From: Nostoc sp. TCL240-02
Lineage (GTDB): Bacteria > Cyanobacteriota > Cyanobacteriia > Cyanobacteriales > Nostocaceae
DNA length: 64,000 bases
Direction of reading: 5' to 3'
Assembly: GCF_013343235.1 (NCBI RefSeq)
Contig: NZ_CP040094.1
Span: forward strand, 132,501 to 196,500
A program made the translations under genes and the position numbers. The notes below the pieces were generated by a model that was not told the DNA's origin, made no database searches, and was given only the letters and a program-made list of their open reading frames with translations. Positions 28,488 through 38,001 of the stretch are shown here, piece after piece (the stretch's first letter is position 1; every line of letters starts with the position of its first letter).

Positions 28488-29132
28488 ATGACATCCTATG
28501 CAACCTCCTCTGCTAAAGCGGAAATGAGTGAACTACGGCGGTTGAAAGGCTTACTACCGCCAGAATTACAGAGCTGGGTCACGGTTGAAGGCACAACTGA
28601 GGTCAATCCACCCCTGGTTCGTTGCGAAGAAATTGGTAAAGACCAGGTAGAAATTCAAATTGACCTGGTGAAATGGGATGCCCTCGCAATGGATCAGCGT
28701 AATCTGTTGTTCTGGCATGAAGTTGCTCGCGTTCAAAATGACACAATTCCTAAAGATGGTTGGGAAATGGCAGCATTAGCCATTGGTTTAGGTGGTGCTG
28801 TCGGCGAATTGTGGGTACAAGATGGATTGCTGCTGGTGTTAGCTTTGTCGCTGTGTGGCGTGTCAGGCTGGCGACTGTACCAAAAGAATAGTGGGGAAAA
28901 GCAACTAAGAGAATTGCTGAATGCTGATGAGAAAGCGATCGCTTTGGCAACTCGTTTTGGTTATAGCCTACCCAATGCCTATAAGAGTCTCGGTAGCGCC
29001 TTGAAAACCCTGATTGACAATACTCCTAGTAAGCGCCAAAGGTCAAAATACGAAGCAAGACTCTCTGCCCTTAAGCGCAGTGCAAATAAAGCAAAAGCTA
29101 AATCCAAAACTCCAGATGAAGGCGGGTTGTAA
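28488..29132 (+). CDS. DUF3318 protein
   Basis: 214 residues. It matches the cyanobacterial DUF3318 family: SELRRLKGLLPPELQSWV at the N-terminus, WDALAMDQRNLLFWHEVARV in the middle, two hydrophobic stretches (about 95-130) that could cross the membrane as a hairpin, and a basic C-terminal tail (KRQRSKYEARLSALKRSANK). HEVAR after RNLLFW looks zinc-protease-like, but the full HExxH is absent. Function unknown. Confidence 0.75.
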   Translation: MTSYATSSAKAEMSELRRLKGLLPPELQSWVTVEGTTEVNPPLVRCEEIGKDQVEIQIDLVKWDALAMDQRNLLFWHEVARVQNDTIPKDGWEMAALAIGLGGAVGELWVQDGLLLVLALSLCGVSGWRLYQKNSGEKQLRELLNADEKAIALATRFGYSLPNAYKSLGSALKTLIDNTPSKRQRSKYEARLSALKRSANKAKAKSKTPDEGGL

Positions 29133-29140
29133 TTTAGGAG

Positions 29141-29160
29141 GGACGCGATTAATCGCGTCT
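29141..29160. repeat. Hairpin repeat GACGCGATTAATCGCGTC
   Basis: Perfect 18-base palindrome just after the DUF3318 gene. Related forms occur at 44425-44450 and 54413-54436. Confidence 0.75.
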
Positions 29161-29201
29161 GTACAATTAGGAGTGAAATCTAAACTTCAAACTCCTCACT
29201 C

Positions 29202-29343
29202 CTAATTCTGCCTTGGATTGGGAATGTCTACTAAGGGGCTGCTGCCTTGCTGATTAGCGGCAGCAATGCCTATTTCATAGAATCTTACTTTTTTCTTGAC
29301 TACATCTTTATCAAACTCAAATTTTACAGAAGCTTTTACAGTT
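29202..29343 (-). pseudogene. Gene-end remnant after queE
   Basis: A minus-strand frame without a usable start codon reads VKASVKFEFDKDVVKKKVRF, YEIGIAAANQQGS and ends NPRQN. It overlaps the last codons of queE. It looks like the tail of a lost gene; family not recognised. Confidence 0.3.
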
Positions 29344-30133
29344 GGTTCAGCATTTTATGCGTTTGAGGGATCACACGCACGTGCTTGACAAACCCCTTCA
29401 TCAAAGCTTGCCAGGTTAAAACTTGATCGGCGGTAGGCGCAAGCATAAGTATTGGGGAGAATTGTTCAGATACTGCTAGAGGCGTAACAGGTTGTAAAAA
29501 TACTGAGATATCTGGACTAACCTCTGCCACCAACGAAGCTGAACGTTCCAACTCGGCTGGATCTGTGTTTTGAGACACAATTATCTTGACAAAAACATTT
29601 AAATATGAGTCATAACATAATTGGAGAAATTTAGCATGTTCTTGCCAATAGCTTTCGCCGCTAACACTGGGCAATTTGAAATCCATACCCACAGAGTCTA
29701 AATAGGGAAGAATCATCGCTAGTTGTTCTGAGCGATGTCCGCCAGTTTCTAAGTATATGGGTAGACCAGTTATGTCTCGCACTTGGGGTAGAAACTGCGT
29801 TAGAAATGGGGCATGAAGAAGTGGTTCACCCCCAGTTAAGCTAATGCTATCGTGTAGACAAGGTAGATTTTGCTGTTCCACCCATTCGATTAATATAGGT
29901 AATGGAACAGGGTTAGAGTGGATTTTAAAGTCGCGTAATCCAGGCGATCGCTCTATCCGACAAGTAGCAGGTGCATTCCAAGTGTGGGCGCTATCACAAA
30001 AGTGGCAGCGCAAATCACACAAAGCAAAACGAATAAATATTTGACGTGTCCCTACATTCAGTCCTTCCCCTTGAATGGCAGAAAAGACCTCAACTAGGCG
30101 TGCGGTAGGTGTAACCGTAGTTTTAGCAATCAT
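29336..30133 (-). CDS. queE: 7-carboxy-7-deazaguanine synthase
   Basis: 265 residues, radical SAM. The cluster motif is CDLRCHFCDSAHTW (CxxxCxxC, about residues 38-45), with the upstream FSAIQGEGLNVGTRQIFIR block that marks QueE, and later LTGGEPLLH (SAM-binding GGE). It converts 6-carboxytetrahydropterin to 7-carboxy-7-deazaguanine on the route to queuosine. A 60-residue stretch around 50-95 is longer than in compact QueE, as in other cyanobacteria. Stands alone. Confidence 0.93.
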   Translation of the reverse strand: MIAKTTVTPTARLVEVFSAIQGEGLNVGTRQIFIRFALCDLRCHFCDSAHTWNAPATCRIERSPGLRDFKIHSNPVPLPILIEWVEQQNLPCLHDSISLTGGEPLLHAPFLTQFLPQVRDITGLPIYLETGGHRSEQLAMILPYLDSVGMDFKLPSVSGESYWQEHAKFLQLCYDSYLNVFVKIIVSQNTDPAELERSASLVAEVSPDISVFLQPVTPLAVSEQFSPILMLAPTADQVLTWQALMKGFVKHVRVIPQTHKMLNQL

Positions 30134-30331
30134 TTGATGAGAGCAACGCGATCGCGCTGCGTCGACACAACAGCAAGGATGTTTCTTGGCTTCTTGTTCT
30201 ATTGTGAATCGTCGCTAGCGATCTTCAATCTCAGCCCCGGTAAATAAAAATTAGTCCTTATTAATACTGATTCCAATATTCGGTTAGGTAATTTTGGAGG
30301 ACAAAATAATGTTTGGCAGATTACATTATAC

Positions 30332-31381
30332 ATGGCAACGAAAGTGCAGAGCTTCATGACTAGCCAACCGACAGAGGTCGATTTTCCAGTTAATTCCCTA
30401 AACGACACGGCTATAATGCAGGTGCCCGCACGGTTGAGCGTGCTGGAGGCTTTAGGCTTTAAGCAAACCTGCCAAAGCTTAATTGGGCCCAATTCACATC
30501 CTAAACAAATCATCATTGACTTTCACCAAACTACTTTTATGGATAGTAGTGGTTTAGGTGCATTGGTGAGTAATTTTAAATATGCCCAAACTCAAGGTGT
30601 TACATTAACACTGCGGAATGTAACACCTCAAGTAATGGGAGTCTTAAAACTCACGGGATTGGATCAGGTTTTTCCCTTAGAGTCGGTTGACGATGGGTTG
30701 CTAATAGAACCAGAAGATTTAGTTGATAATCGGAAAACAACTTCCCGTAAAGTAGAGCCGTTACCTACTACTCATCCTTCTGTGGCATCTTGGATGAAAC
30801 GCTTCTTAGATATTGTGGGATCTATAGTTGGTTTATTAATTACAGGAGTTTTGTTTATTCCGATTGCGATCGCTATTCAAATTAACGATCCTGGCCCCAT
30901 TTTCTTTAGTCAAACCCGTTGTGGTTGGATGGGAAAGCGGTTTGAGATTTGGAAATTCCGCTCTATGTGTGTGGATGCAGAAGCGAAGAAATCCCAAGTT
31001 AAAAACCAAGTGCAAGGTGCATTTTTCAAGAATGAGAATGATCCCAGAATTACTAGGGTAGGGCGCTTTTTACGGCGAACTAGTCTTGATGAATTACCGC
31101 AATTTTGGAACGTCCTCAAAGGAGAAATGAGTTTAGTCGGTACTCGTCCACCTACACCCGATGAAGTCGAACGTTATGAAGTACCAGAGTGGCAACGTTT
31201 AGATGTAAAACCTGGTATGACTGGCGAATGGCAAGTCAATGGAAGGTCTACAGTCCGCAGTTTTGAAGATGTAATTCGCTTAGATTTGCAGTATCAAAAA
31301 AATTGGAGTTTGGTGTACGATTTAAAGCTAATTTTCAAAACTATAGCTATTCTATTTAATAGAAACAGTGGCGCTGTTTAG
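30332..31381 (+). CDS. STAS domain fused to undecaprenyl-phosphate sugar transferase
   Basis: 349 residues in two parts. Residues 25-125 are a STAS (anti-sigma antagonist) domain with the phosphoserine site FMDSSGLGAL (Ser72/Ser73). A linker follows, then a membrane helix (about 160-184) and a bacterial sugar transferase (WcaJ/HepD type) with IWKFRSM, DELPQFWNVLKGEMSLVG and TRPPTPDEV. The enzyme part moves a sugar-1-phosphate onto undecaprenyl phosphate and starts exopolysaccharide repeat units. The STAS part may let a serine kinase/phosphatase pair switch this step (inference). The ATG at 30332 has no strong ribosome site; MTSQPTEVDF is an alternative start. A strong terminator follows. Confidence 0.9.
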   Translation: MATKVQSFMTSQPTEVDFPVNSLNDTAIMQVPARLSVLEALGFKQTCQSLIGPNSHPKQIIIDFHQTTFMDSSGLGALVSNFKYAQTQGVTLTLRNVTPQVMGVLKLTGLDQVFPLESVDDGLLIEPEDLVDNRKTTSRKVEPLPTTHPSVASWMKRFLDIVGSIVGLLITGVLFIPIAIAIQINDPGPIFFSQTRCGWMGKRFEIWKFRSMCVDAEAKKSQVKNQVQGAFFKNENDPRITRVGRFLRRTSLDELPQFWNVLKGEMSLVGTRPPTPDEVERYEVPEWQRLDVKPGMTGEWQVNGRSTVRSFEDVIRLDLQYQKNWSLVYDLKLIFKTIAILFNRNSGAV

Positions 31382-31436
31382 CTAACTACCCTTATTCACA
31401 ATTTTTTGGTAATTCCCAACTCTCGCAATATTTATT

Positions 31437-31473
31437 AAATACACCCAAGCCCATAATGGGCTTGGGTGTATTT
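31437..31473. terminator. Bidirectional terminator, 17-bp perfect stem
   Basis: AAATACACCCAAGCCCA (31437-31453), loop TAA, then the exact complement (31457-31473). It lies between two convergent genes (sugar transferase, plus; DUF697 GTPase, minus) and has A-rich and T-rich flanks on both strands. Confidence 0.9.
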
Positions 31474-31501
31474 AAGGTTTTTACAGCACAAGTAAGTGAA
31501 A

Positions 31502-32959
31502 TTATCCCGCCGCCTTCTCAAGACCAACTACTTCAATTTGTTGTACTTCTGGCAACAAACGCTTTACGCCTTGCTTAACAAACCCCTGCAAAAAACCAAT
31601 CTGCTGATTTTGCTGAAATACCTTTTGTAAGTTTTGCCGCAAGTTTTCCAAATTCAAACCAGTCCCAGAATCTATTGCTATTTCCTGCTGTTGGAAATAT
31701 TCAATTAGACTTAACCCAGCAACTCTAGTCAGATAAGCTGCACTTACTCCCTGCACTACGCCACCAGCAACAAAGGTAACGGCATTACTTTTAAGAACAG
31801 TACTAATTGCCTTTGTAGAAAGTTCTACTAAACCCAGTTTCAGCATTAAACTTCCCATTGTTCCAGCTACAGTTTGTGCCTGTTCTAGGGAAAATTTCTG
31901 CTGATAGATATTACCCAAGTCCATTACCATCTGAGCATTAATTGCCGCAGTCGCCAGAATATCAAGGGCTGGAACTGGGTTAGCAAAGGCAGCAGCCGCA
32001 GCTATCCATTGATATTGTTCAATAATTGGGGTGGCGCGATCGCGTCTGGTTCCATTCAGCCAGTTTTTCGCTTCAGCTTTCAGCAATCCGGCTTTCCTCA
32101 TGGTTGTCACCCAAACTAGCCGTTGTCCCTGCTGTGCCAAAACTTCACCCAACTGCTGCGTCAACTGCTGGATATCTGCTGCTGGTTGTTCCATCCACTC
32201 TTGCACATTACCATCAGCTTCATGCTTTCGGACTTTGATAGCAATGGGAGAGGCGGCTGTTGCAACTACATTTCCCTGCATTCGCTGTTTCAATGACAGC
32301 AAGATGCTGGCGCTTTCATCGGCTAAATACTGGTCTTGTTTGTTGAAAACCAGGATTGTCGGCTGATTTGCTGCTTTTAGCTGCTGTAAGGTTTGAAATT
32401 CTGAGTCTGTCAAATCACCGTTTGTTAGGAACAGGACAAAATCAGATTTTGCAATTTCTGCTAAAACAGTTGCATCTGAATTGTCACCCGTTTCTCTAAA
32501 TAAAGGTGCTGTTTCTTCCAAAGACACCCAGTTTTGTGTCTCTAGATTCTGCTTTAACACTTGAATTAAGGTGCTTTTACCTACGGATTTTCCACCAGTT
32601 ACAGCCACTTGAATTTTTTGTCTATCTAATTCAAAGAACAATTGGGCAACTTGTTCTCGCAGTGTCTCTAATGCTGGATGGTTTTCTGATTCTTGTGCCA
32701 GTTGGTTAATTACAGTTTCAGTTTTAGCGATCGCACTTTCTACAGTCGCCCGATCCACAAGCATACCATTTAGCTGCTCTAAACTGTCTTTCGGGCGATT
32801 TTTTTGGAATAACCACAAACCACCACCGACAGCTAAGGCACTCAACAAACCAAACTCACCCACCTGCACTATGGAATCGTGCCAACTTTGTAACATCCAC
32901 AGAGAAAAGGAAAGCCCCAATCCTCCTACTAAGATTGGTCGCTGCAACTTCACAACCAT
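31502..32959 (-). CDS. Membrane-associated GTPase with DUF697 domain
   Basis: 485 residues. Two hydrophobic helices at the N-terminus (about 8-22 and 36-52), then a GTPase domain with P-loop TGGKSVGKST (121-130) and NKQD (near 206, base-specific G4 motif). The C-terminal part (about 300-420) is alanine-rich and hydrophobic (IAAAAAFANPVPALDILATA), as in DUF697 proteins. Such proteins (Era-like/YcjF-type) are common in cyanobacteria; the role is unknown, with membrane remodelling or signalling suggested. Convergent with the sugar transferase gene. Confidence 0.8.
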   Translation of the reverse strand: MVVKLQRPILVGGLGLSFSLWMLQSWHDSIVQVGEFGLLSALAVGGGLWLFQKNRPKDSLEQLNGMLVDRATVESAIAKTETVINQLAQESENHPALETLREQVAQLFFELDRQKIQVAVTGGKSVGKSTLIQVLKQNLETQNWVSLEETAPLFRETGDNSDATVLAEIAKSDFVLFLTNGDLTDSEFQTLQQLKAANQPTILVFNKQDQYLADESASILLSLKQRMQGNVVATAASPIAIKVRKHEADGNVQEWMEQPAADIQQLTQQLGEVLAQQGQRLVWVTTMRKAGLLKAEAKNWLNGTRRDRATPIIEQYQWIAAAAAFANPVPALDILATAAINAQMVMDLGNIYQQKFSLEQAQTVAGTMGSLMLKLGLVELSTKAISTVLKSNAVTFVAGGVVQGVSAAYLTRVAGLSLIEYFQQQEIAIDSGTGLNLENLRQNLQKVFQQNQQIGFLQGFVKQGVKRLLPEVQQIEVVGLEKAAG

Positions 32960-33016
32960 GATTTTCTGCGCCTTTTAGATGGCTATTTCTTCCAGAATAG
33001 ATCAAAATAAAACAAA

Positions 33017-33048
33017 ACCCCGTAATTTTTTATGATTACAGGGTATGT
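33017..33048 (-). terminator. Likely terminator of the tRNA
   Basis: On the minus strand ACCCTGTAAT pairs with ATTACGGGGT (one bulge/wobble) and is followed by TTTGTTTT, a few bases after the tRNA 3' end. Confidence 0.6.
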
Positions 33049-33061
33049 TTTATTTCTTATT

Positions 33062-33138
<77 letters not shown>

Positions 33139-33184
33139 TTGCTCTCGACTTATTTATAGTAACTTATAGTCAAGAGTTTGGCAA

Positions 33185-34138
33185 CTACAAAAACGATAAT
33201 TCTCCAATTACTTCTAAACGCGTGTATTTTCCCAAGGTGGCAAACTTTTCACAGAGGCTTTCGGCTGCGCTAGGACTAATCCAACCCATTTGTTTAAGTA
33301 GGTGAATAGCAACGGCATGTTTGGCTCGTTTTGCCCCATCCATGACTTTGATTGCTAATCCCAAGCCTTCACCAAGTCTACCAATGCACTGAACTCCTTC
33401 AGCACCACTTTTACTGACTAGTTCCCCTGGAGTTAAACGCATCAGTTCCGTATCAAATTCTCCATCTCCTGCTACCATCGCGGGGTGATGAGTCATAGCT
33501 CGGACGATACGTTCCATATCCAGATTAGTACTAGAAGCTAACAGCGCATATAAAGATGCCATGTGACCCAGTTGCATTACATAAGTGGGTGCGCCACAGT
33601 CATCATGAGCGTTGATAAATTCTGCTGCTGGCATTCGCAGCAATTCTGCTACTTTGCCCAAAATCAATTGCTGTATTGGGTGCTTGCGATCTAAGTAGTT
33701 ATTTAAGGGCCAACGGCGTTGCTGACAAACGGCTAACATTCCCGCATGTTTTCCAGAGCAATTGTATTCCAGAGGACTGTGTTTACCTTCAGGAATTGGA
33801 CACTGGAGTATAGTTGGGTCAAGATCAGCCCGCCACAGGATGTTAAATACCTGTCGGACTTGATCTATGCTTCCTTTATGGGAACTTGTGATAATTGCTA
33901 AGTCGCGATCGCTAAGGTCATACCGTTCCAGTGTACCTGTAGTGGTGACTGCGAGTGCCTGAAATGGCTTGAGAGCTGAACGGATAAATGCAGCAGTTTC
34001 AGAATTGCCAGCAACGGTTAAAACCCGTCCGCGTTCGTCGCATACAACAGCCTGGACTATATGCCTGGATTCAATAATACCTTCCCGCAACAACCGGACT
34101 TCCAGTGCTGTGGCTTGAGTTCGTTTTCCCATTGTCAT
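33185..34138 (-). CDS. Asparaginase (asparaginase II / AnsA-like PF06089 family)
   Basis: 317 residues. Family motifs are in order: IRSALKPFQALAV, ITSSHKGSIDQV, EYNCSGKHAGMLAVC, INAHDDCGAPTYVM, MVAGDGEFDTELM and SKSGAEGVQCIG. This is the Rhizobium-type asparaginase family, distinct from E. coli AnsA/AnsB and from plant-type isoaspartyl peptidases. It would hydrolyse asparagine to aspartate and ammonia; a link to cyanophycin turnover is possible but not shown. Start ATG at 34138, alternative two codons later. Confidence 0.9.
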   Translation of the reverse strand: MTMGKRTQATALEVRLLREGIIESRHIVQAVVCDERGRVLTVAGNSETAAFIRSALKPFQALAVTTTGTLERYDLSDRDLAIITSSHKGSIDQVRQVFNILWRADLDPTILQCPIPEGKHSPLEYNCSGKHAGMLAVCQQRRWPLNNYLDRKHPIQQLILGKVAELLRMPAAEFINAHDDCGAPTYVMQLGHMASLYALLASSTNLDMERIVRAMTHHPAMVAGDGEFDTELMRLTPGELVSKSGAEGVQCIGRLGEGLGLAIKVMDGAKRAKHAVAIHLLKQMGWISPSAAESLCEKFATLGKYTRLEVIGELSFL

Positions 34139-34173
34139 GGGTTTATATTTATTACCTTTTTTAATTAATTAAT

Positions 34174-34220
34174 CATTGGTCATTAGTCATTAGTCCTTAG
34201 CTAATGACTAATGACCAATG
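34174..34220. repeat. 20-bp perfect inverted repeat (heptamer-derived)
   Basis: CATTGGTCATTAGTCATTAG, 7-base loop, exact complement. Made of two facing sets of the TAATGAC/CATTAGT heptamers also seen elsewhere in the window. Lies between the asparaginase and CGLD27 genes and may act as a terminator for the upstream operon. Confidence 0.85.
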
Positions 34221-34232
34221 ACCAATGACTCT

Positions 34233-34733
34233 TTAAAACAAATGCCAAACTATCGTACCAGTAACGTACATTCCCGCCAAGCTAGCAAAGGTAAATTGTA
34301 ACCGCCGCAGGATGGGTTTGATTTCGTATGCAACAATTAAGCGATCGCGGTTAAGGATTTCCTGTGGTTTCGTCCAAGTTTGGCCGTCGTACCAGCCGGA
34401 CTCTTCATAAAATACTGTGGGACTGCAAAGACGATCACACACGTAGAACCAGCCTAAGTACAACCTTACCAGTGCCAGGACTACCCCAACACTAGCTGTT
34501 GCTGCACCACAAAGAATAAAATGTGCAATATACTTGTGGGGGGGAAAACTTGCTGCGGCTATAGGTGCTGCGATTAGCCAAGATAAACCCCAAATCCAAG
34601 CAATTTTCGTGATGTACTCGCGCAAATCTAAAGTGCTATCACGAAACAGCCAGGAAGTTTTTAACTCTTCGTACTCATTAAGCGGTTGTTGGTCTGTGGG
34701 AACTGGGCAATTTGAAACCGAAGACCTAATCAT
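34233..34733 (-). CDS. CGLD27 (DUF1230) family membrane protein
   Basis: 166 residues. Family marks: [20 protein letters not shown] at the start and [18 protein letters not shown] in the loop. Two or three hydrophobic helices (about 45-65, 75-95 and 145-165). The family is conserved in cyanobacteria and plants/algae (conserved in the green lineage and diatoms 27), linked in plants to chloroplast metal homeostasis and photosynthesis; exact function unknown. It overlaps rsfS by 4 bp (ATGA), so the two are translated together. Confidence 0.85.
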   Translation of the reverse strand: MIRSSVSNCPVPTDQQPLNEYEELKTSWLFRDSTLDLREYITKIAWIWGLSWLIAAPIAAASFPPHKYIAHFILCGAATASVGVVLALVRLYLGWFYVCDRLCSPTVFYEESGWYDGQTWTKPQEILNRDRLIVAYEIKPILRRLQFTFASLAGMYVTGTIVWHLF

Positions 34734-35188
34734 GTTGGCTTACCTTCACCCTCATCAGATTCTGGAAGGGAAATACGTTCTGCATGAATCCAGAACGCTT
34801 CTAAATTATAAAACTCCCGTTCTTTGGGCATCATGATGTGAACGATCACATCACCATAGTCTTGTAGTACCCAACTCCCCTCAACTTTTCCTTCTGTCCT
34901 TATGGGACGACGTTGCAACTCAGTTTCGACTTTTCCTTCAATTGCTTGAGCGATCGCTCTTACTTGTACTTTAGAATAGCCAGTCATCATCACAAAGTAA
35001 TCGGCTAGGTAAGATACCTCTGCTACTTTGAGCAATAAAATCTCACCCGCTTTGCGGTCTGATGCAGCTTCTGCGATCGTTGCAGCTAATTTTCCGCTTT
35101 CCTCCTCGGTATGGGCGTGGCTCTTAACCACACTCTTCGTCAGTGGGACGGATTGTAATGGGAAATTTCCTTGGAAATAATCAGTCAT
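34730..35188 (-). CDS. rsfS: Ribosome silencing factor RsfS
   Basis: 152 residues. Iojap-type domain from about residue 35: [57 protein letters not shown]. RsfS binds L14 on the 50S subunit and blocks subunit joining under starvation. The N-terminal 35 residues and the acidic C-terminus ([12 protein letters not shown]) are variable. First gene of a two-gene unit with the CGLD27 gene. Confidence 0.93.
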   Translation of the reverse strand: MTDYFQGNFPLQSVPLTKSVVKSHAHTEEESGKLAATIAEAASDRKAGEILLLKVAEVSYLADYFVMMTGYSKVQVRAIAQAIEGKVETELQRRPIRTEGKVEGSWVLQDYGDVIVHIMMPKEREFYNLEAFWIHAERISLPESDEGEGKPT

Positions 35189-35509
35189 TAAACCTCAGGT
35201 GCTTTTTTTCTTTTGGAACAATTGTTTACATTTACTTACAAATCACAAACAATTGATCTGAAAATGTATCAATAGGTTTTTTTGAATACTAACAAAAAAA
35301 CGGGAACCTATGGGGTCTAGTTTGATAATTCACTGCTTAGATTTCGACAATAGCAATTAGCGGTTGCGGATGGCTATTGTGTAGCGATAAATTAACCAAT
35401 AGCTTTTTAGCAAGGATTTCTGGTGAAATATAGTGTTGCCCTACTGGGGATTAATTGACTATTTGGGGTGACATCTAGGCTATTTACGGGTCAAAAGATT
35501 TATTTTTCA
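35189..35509. other. Spacer, no gene seen
   Basis: About 320 bp upstream of rsfS. No frame with family character; it ends at the debris of a two-component system. Confidence 0.4.
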
Positions 35510-36303
35510 GCTTTTATCGCCATATTCCTCAGTTTCTCGAAATTGAACTTGAGTAAGTTGCAATTCCTCTAATGCCATCTTTAAGCTGAGATTTTTCTCA
35601 TTTAACTCCCATGTTCGTTTGCGAACTTTCTCTTCTAGTACCTGGTTGTATACTTCTAGCTGTTCGTTAGTATCATTTTAGACTGTGATAAGTTGCTGAA
35701 CTTCCAAAATCAAACTATTGAGCGAATTAGCCAAGATTCCAACTTCATCATTAGTTCTAACGGGTGTTTGTAAATCAAAATTAGATTTCTCTGTAACCTG
35801 TTGAGCAACATGGGTCACTTTGAATATGACGGGCAATGGCCTGACTAGTGAAAATTGCTAATAGTGTGGCGATCGCGATCGACACTAACAGGCTGCCTAA
35901 GATAATATTTAGAGGATAATCACGGGTATGTCTTCTCCCTGTCCGCGCAGTTCTTCGAGTACTTGAAATCCGTCTTTTCCAGGCAACCCTAAATCCAGAA
36001 TTAACAAGTCAAAGGTTCCACTTTGCATCACATCTAGCATATACAACCCATCTGTCAGAATTGTTGTTGTGAACCCTTGCGATCGCAACTCTTTTTCAAT
36101 AAATTAGGCAATCCGGGGTTCATCTTCAACGATGAGAATGCTGGGCATAGATACTCATTTTTTAGGGAATCGAGGGATAAAACAATGGTAAATATCGAAC
36201 CTGTTCCTAACTGACTACGAAGTAATACTTGTCCAAAGTGAGCCTCTGCGATCGCTCGCACGATAGAAAGCCCAAGTCCAGAACATAATGATAGTAATCG
36301 CAA
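35510..36303 (-). pseudogene. Remains of a two-component system (kinase tail, receiver, HAMP-coil)
   Basis: Three broken pieces on the minus strand. (1) About 36303-36165: C-terminal kinase G2 box (SGLGLSIVRAIAEAHFGQVL, then GTGSIFTIVLSL). (2) 36148-35920: receiver start MPSILIVEDEPRIA, then an in-frame TAA at codon 15, then FIEKELRSQGF and LLILDLGLPGKDGFQVLEEL, stopping with TAA right after PVIIL. (3) 35920-35510: second membrane helix, HAMP-like VRTNDEVGILANSLNSL, an internal stop, and a coiled coil ending YGDKS. The DNA-binding half of the regulator and the sensor half of a kinase are missing, as if a deletion joined them. Confidence 0.8.
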
Positions 36304-36447
36304 TACTTATGTTAGTACGGTTCGGACAACGTTTAGCTTCTAAGTACAGCCCACCATAAACAGGGTGCGAAAATTATGCCCAACAGGAGCAAAATCGTAG
36401 GGGTTTTGGATTTAGCACTTTGTGCAATCTAACCCCATTGCTGTAGA

Positions 36448-37719
36448 TTAAACTTCTTGTTTCGTAACTCTGTTGGACTGAATTGTTCCACGCTCTGCGA
36501 TCAATGAGTAACACAATGACTCATACTGATTTAAAGCTTGTTCAAAAGCATAGTTTTCAACGGCATATTTGCGACTTTTATAACCCAGAGTTTTGACTTT
36601 TTCGGGGTTTTGGTACAAATCTAAAATTTCCATCGCTAGAGCTTGGGAATCTTCTGGAGGAACGATAACTCCGCCGCCACTTTGCCTGATGGCTCTTGCT
36701 GCTGTACCATTCTCAGGTACAGAGGCAACTAAGGCCGCTCCACTAGCAAGTAGCACTTGAATTTTTGATGGCATATTGAAGGATACAACATTTTTCTTTT
36801 GCACTACTAAACCAACATCGGCAGCTGCCAACATTTGTGGCAAAGATTTGCGGGGTTGAAATGGTAGGAGCAAAACGTTATCTGCACCGCAGTCTAGACA
36901 TTCCTGTTGCAATCGCTGTAAACCTTTCGCCTCTCCAACGATGACAAAAACAATATCTGGGATATGGCGCAACACAGAAGCAGCTTTAACAACGCTTTCT
37001 AAGCCTTGGGTTAGGGCAATGTTACCAGAATAAAGTACTAAAAATTTGCCATTCAGGTTATGTGTTTCGCGGAAAGGGTTATTTTCTTGAGGCAAAGGGC
37101 GGATAAAATTTACATCAACCCAGTTAGGAATTTGCACAATTTTGTCAGCTTTTACGCCCTTAGATCGCAAATTGTCCACAAAACCATCGGCAATGACGCT
37201 AATCTTACTGGCAGTGTGGTAAGCAAATTTTTCCAACACTGTGAATAATTTTATAAGCCATTTATTTTTCAGAAGACCGACGTGAACGGCTGCTTCTGGT
37301 AATATATCTTGTAAATTTAAGATCACAGGACAAGCACGTAACCATCCTAAAAGAGCAACTGGCACACAGCTTGGCAAAGATGGCGATGTTGAGAGAATCA
37401 CGTCTGGTCGCCAACCAAAGAGGGCAGGTACAAAACTAGTGACAACGAAACTAGCATCTAGTAACACCCGATCTAATAGGTTGGGTTGAGGACGAATCCA
37501 AACGTAACTGCGTTGAATTTGAACGCCATTTTTGTATTCGTTGAGATACCACTTGCCCCGATATTCATGGTAAATTTGACGCTCAGGGTAGTTGGGCATA
37601 GCAGTGACTACGCGCACTTGATGCCCACGCTTCACTAGTCCCTCTGCTAATTCAGTCATCAGTGGGGCAATACCAATTGGCTCTGGATAGTAGTTGTAAG
37701 AGTAAATTAAAATTCGCAT
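36448..37719 (-). CDS. Glycosyltransferase, WcaI-like (GT4)
   Basis: 423 residues. Starts MRILIYSYNYYPEPIGIAPL, the standard WcaI beginning, with the N-terminal acceptor domain to about 200 and a GT-B donor domain after (GKFLVLYSGNIALTQGLESV, ADVGLVVQKKNVVSFNMPSK and the E-x7-E-like region VLLASGAALVASVPE). WcaI enzymes add fucose or similar sugars in colanic-acid-like exopolysaccharide. The STAS-sugar transferase is 5 kb away; they may serve the same polymer (inference). It stands alone on minus. Confidence 0.87.
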   Translation of the reverse strand: MRILIYSYNYYPEPIGIAPLMTELAEGLVKRGHQVRVVTAMPNYPERQIYHEYRGKWYLNEYKNGVQIQRSYVWIRPQPNLLDRVLLDASFVVTSFVPALFGWRPDVILSTSPSLPSCVPVALLGWLRACPVILNLQDILPEAAVHVGLLKNKWLIKLFTVLEKFAYHTASKISVIADGFVDNLRSKGVKADKIVQIPNWVDVNFIRPLPQENNPFRETHNLNGKFLVLYSGNIALTQGLESVVKAASVLRHIPDIVFVIVGEAKGLQRLQQECLDCGADNVLLLPFQPRKSLPQMLAAADVGLVVQKKNVVSFNMPSKIQVLLASGAALVASVPENGTAARAIRQSGGGVIVPPEDSQALAMEILDLYQNPEKVKTLGYKSRKYAVENYAFEQALNQYESLCYSLIAERGTIQSNRVTKQEV

Positions 37720-38001
37720 AAAAGTTAGTCTGAAGTACCCCGGTTTTTTGTTGAATGATAAATATTTTTCTTCAACATTTTTCAGAGCTTGGAAACTCTT
37801 ATATTTAATTGTGACTTCAGACTCTTTTTCTGTCAGGGATTTTTCTTAAAGATTGAGTAAACTTAGATATTAAATACTTAGAGGAAGTGTGAATTTTTTT
37901 TACTATTTAAGTAGGCTTCAAATTTTTAACTTTTGATTGGTACGTAAGTATAAACCCTGGGTATTTTGATATTAATTAAGACTATTTAACAATATTATTG
38001 A

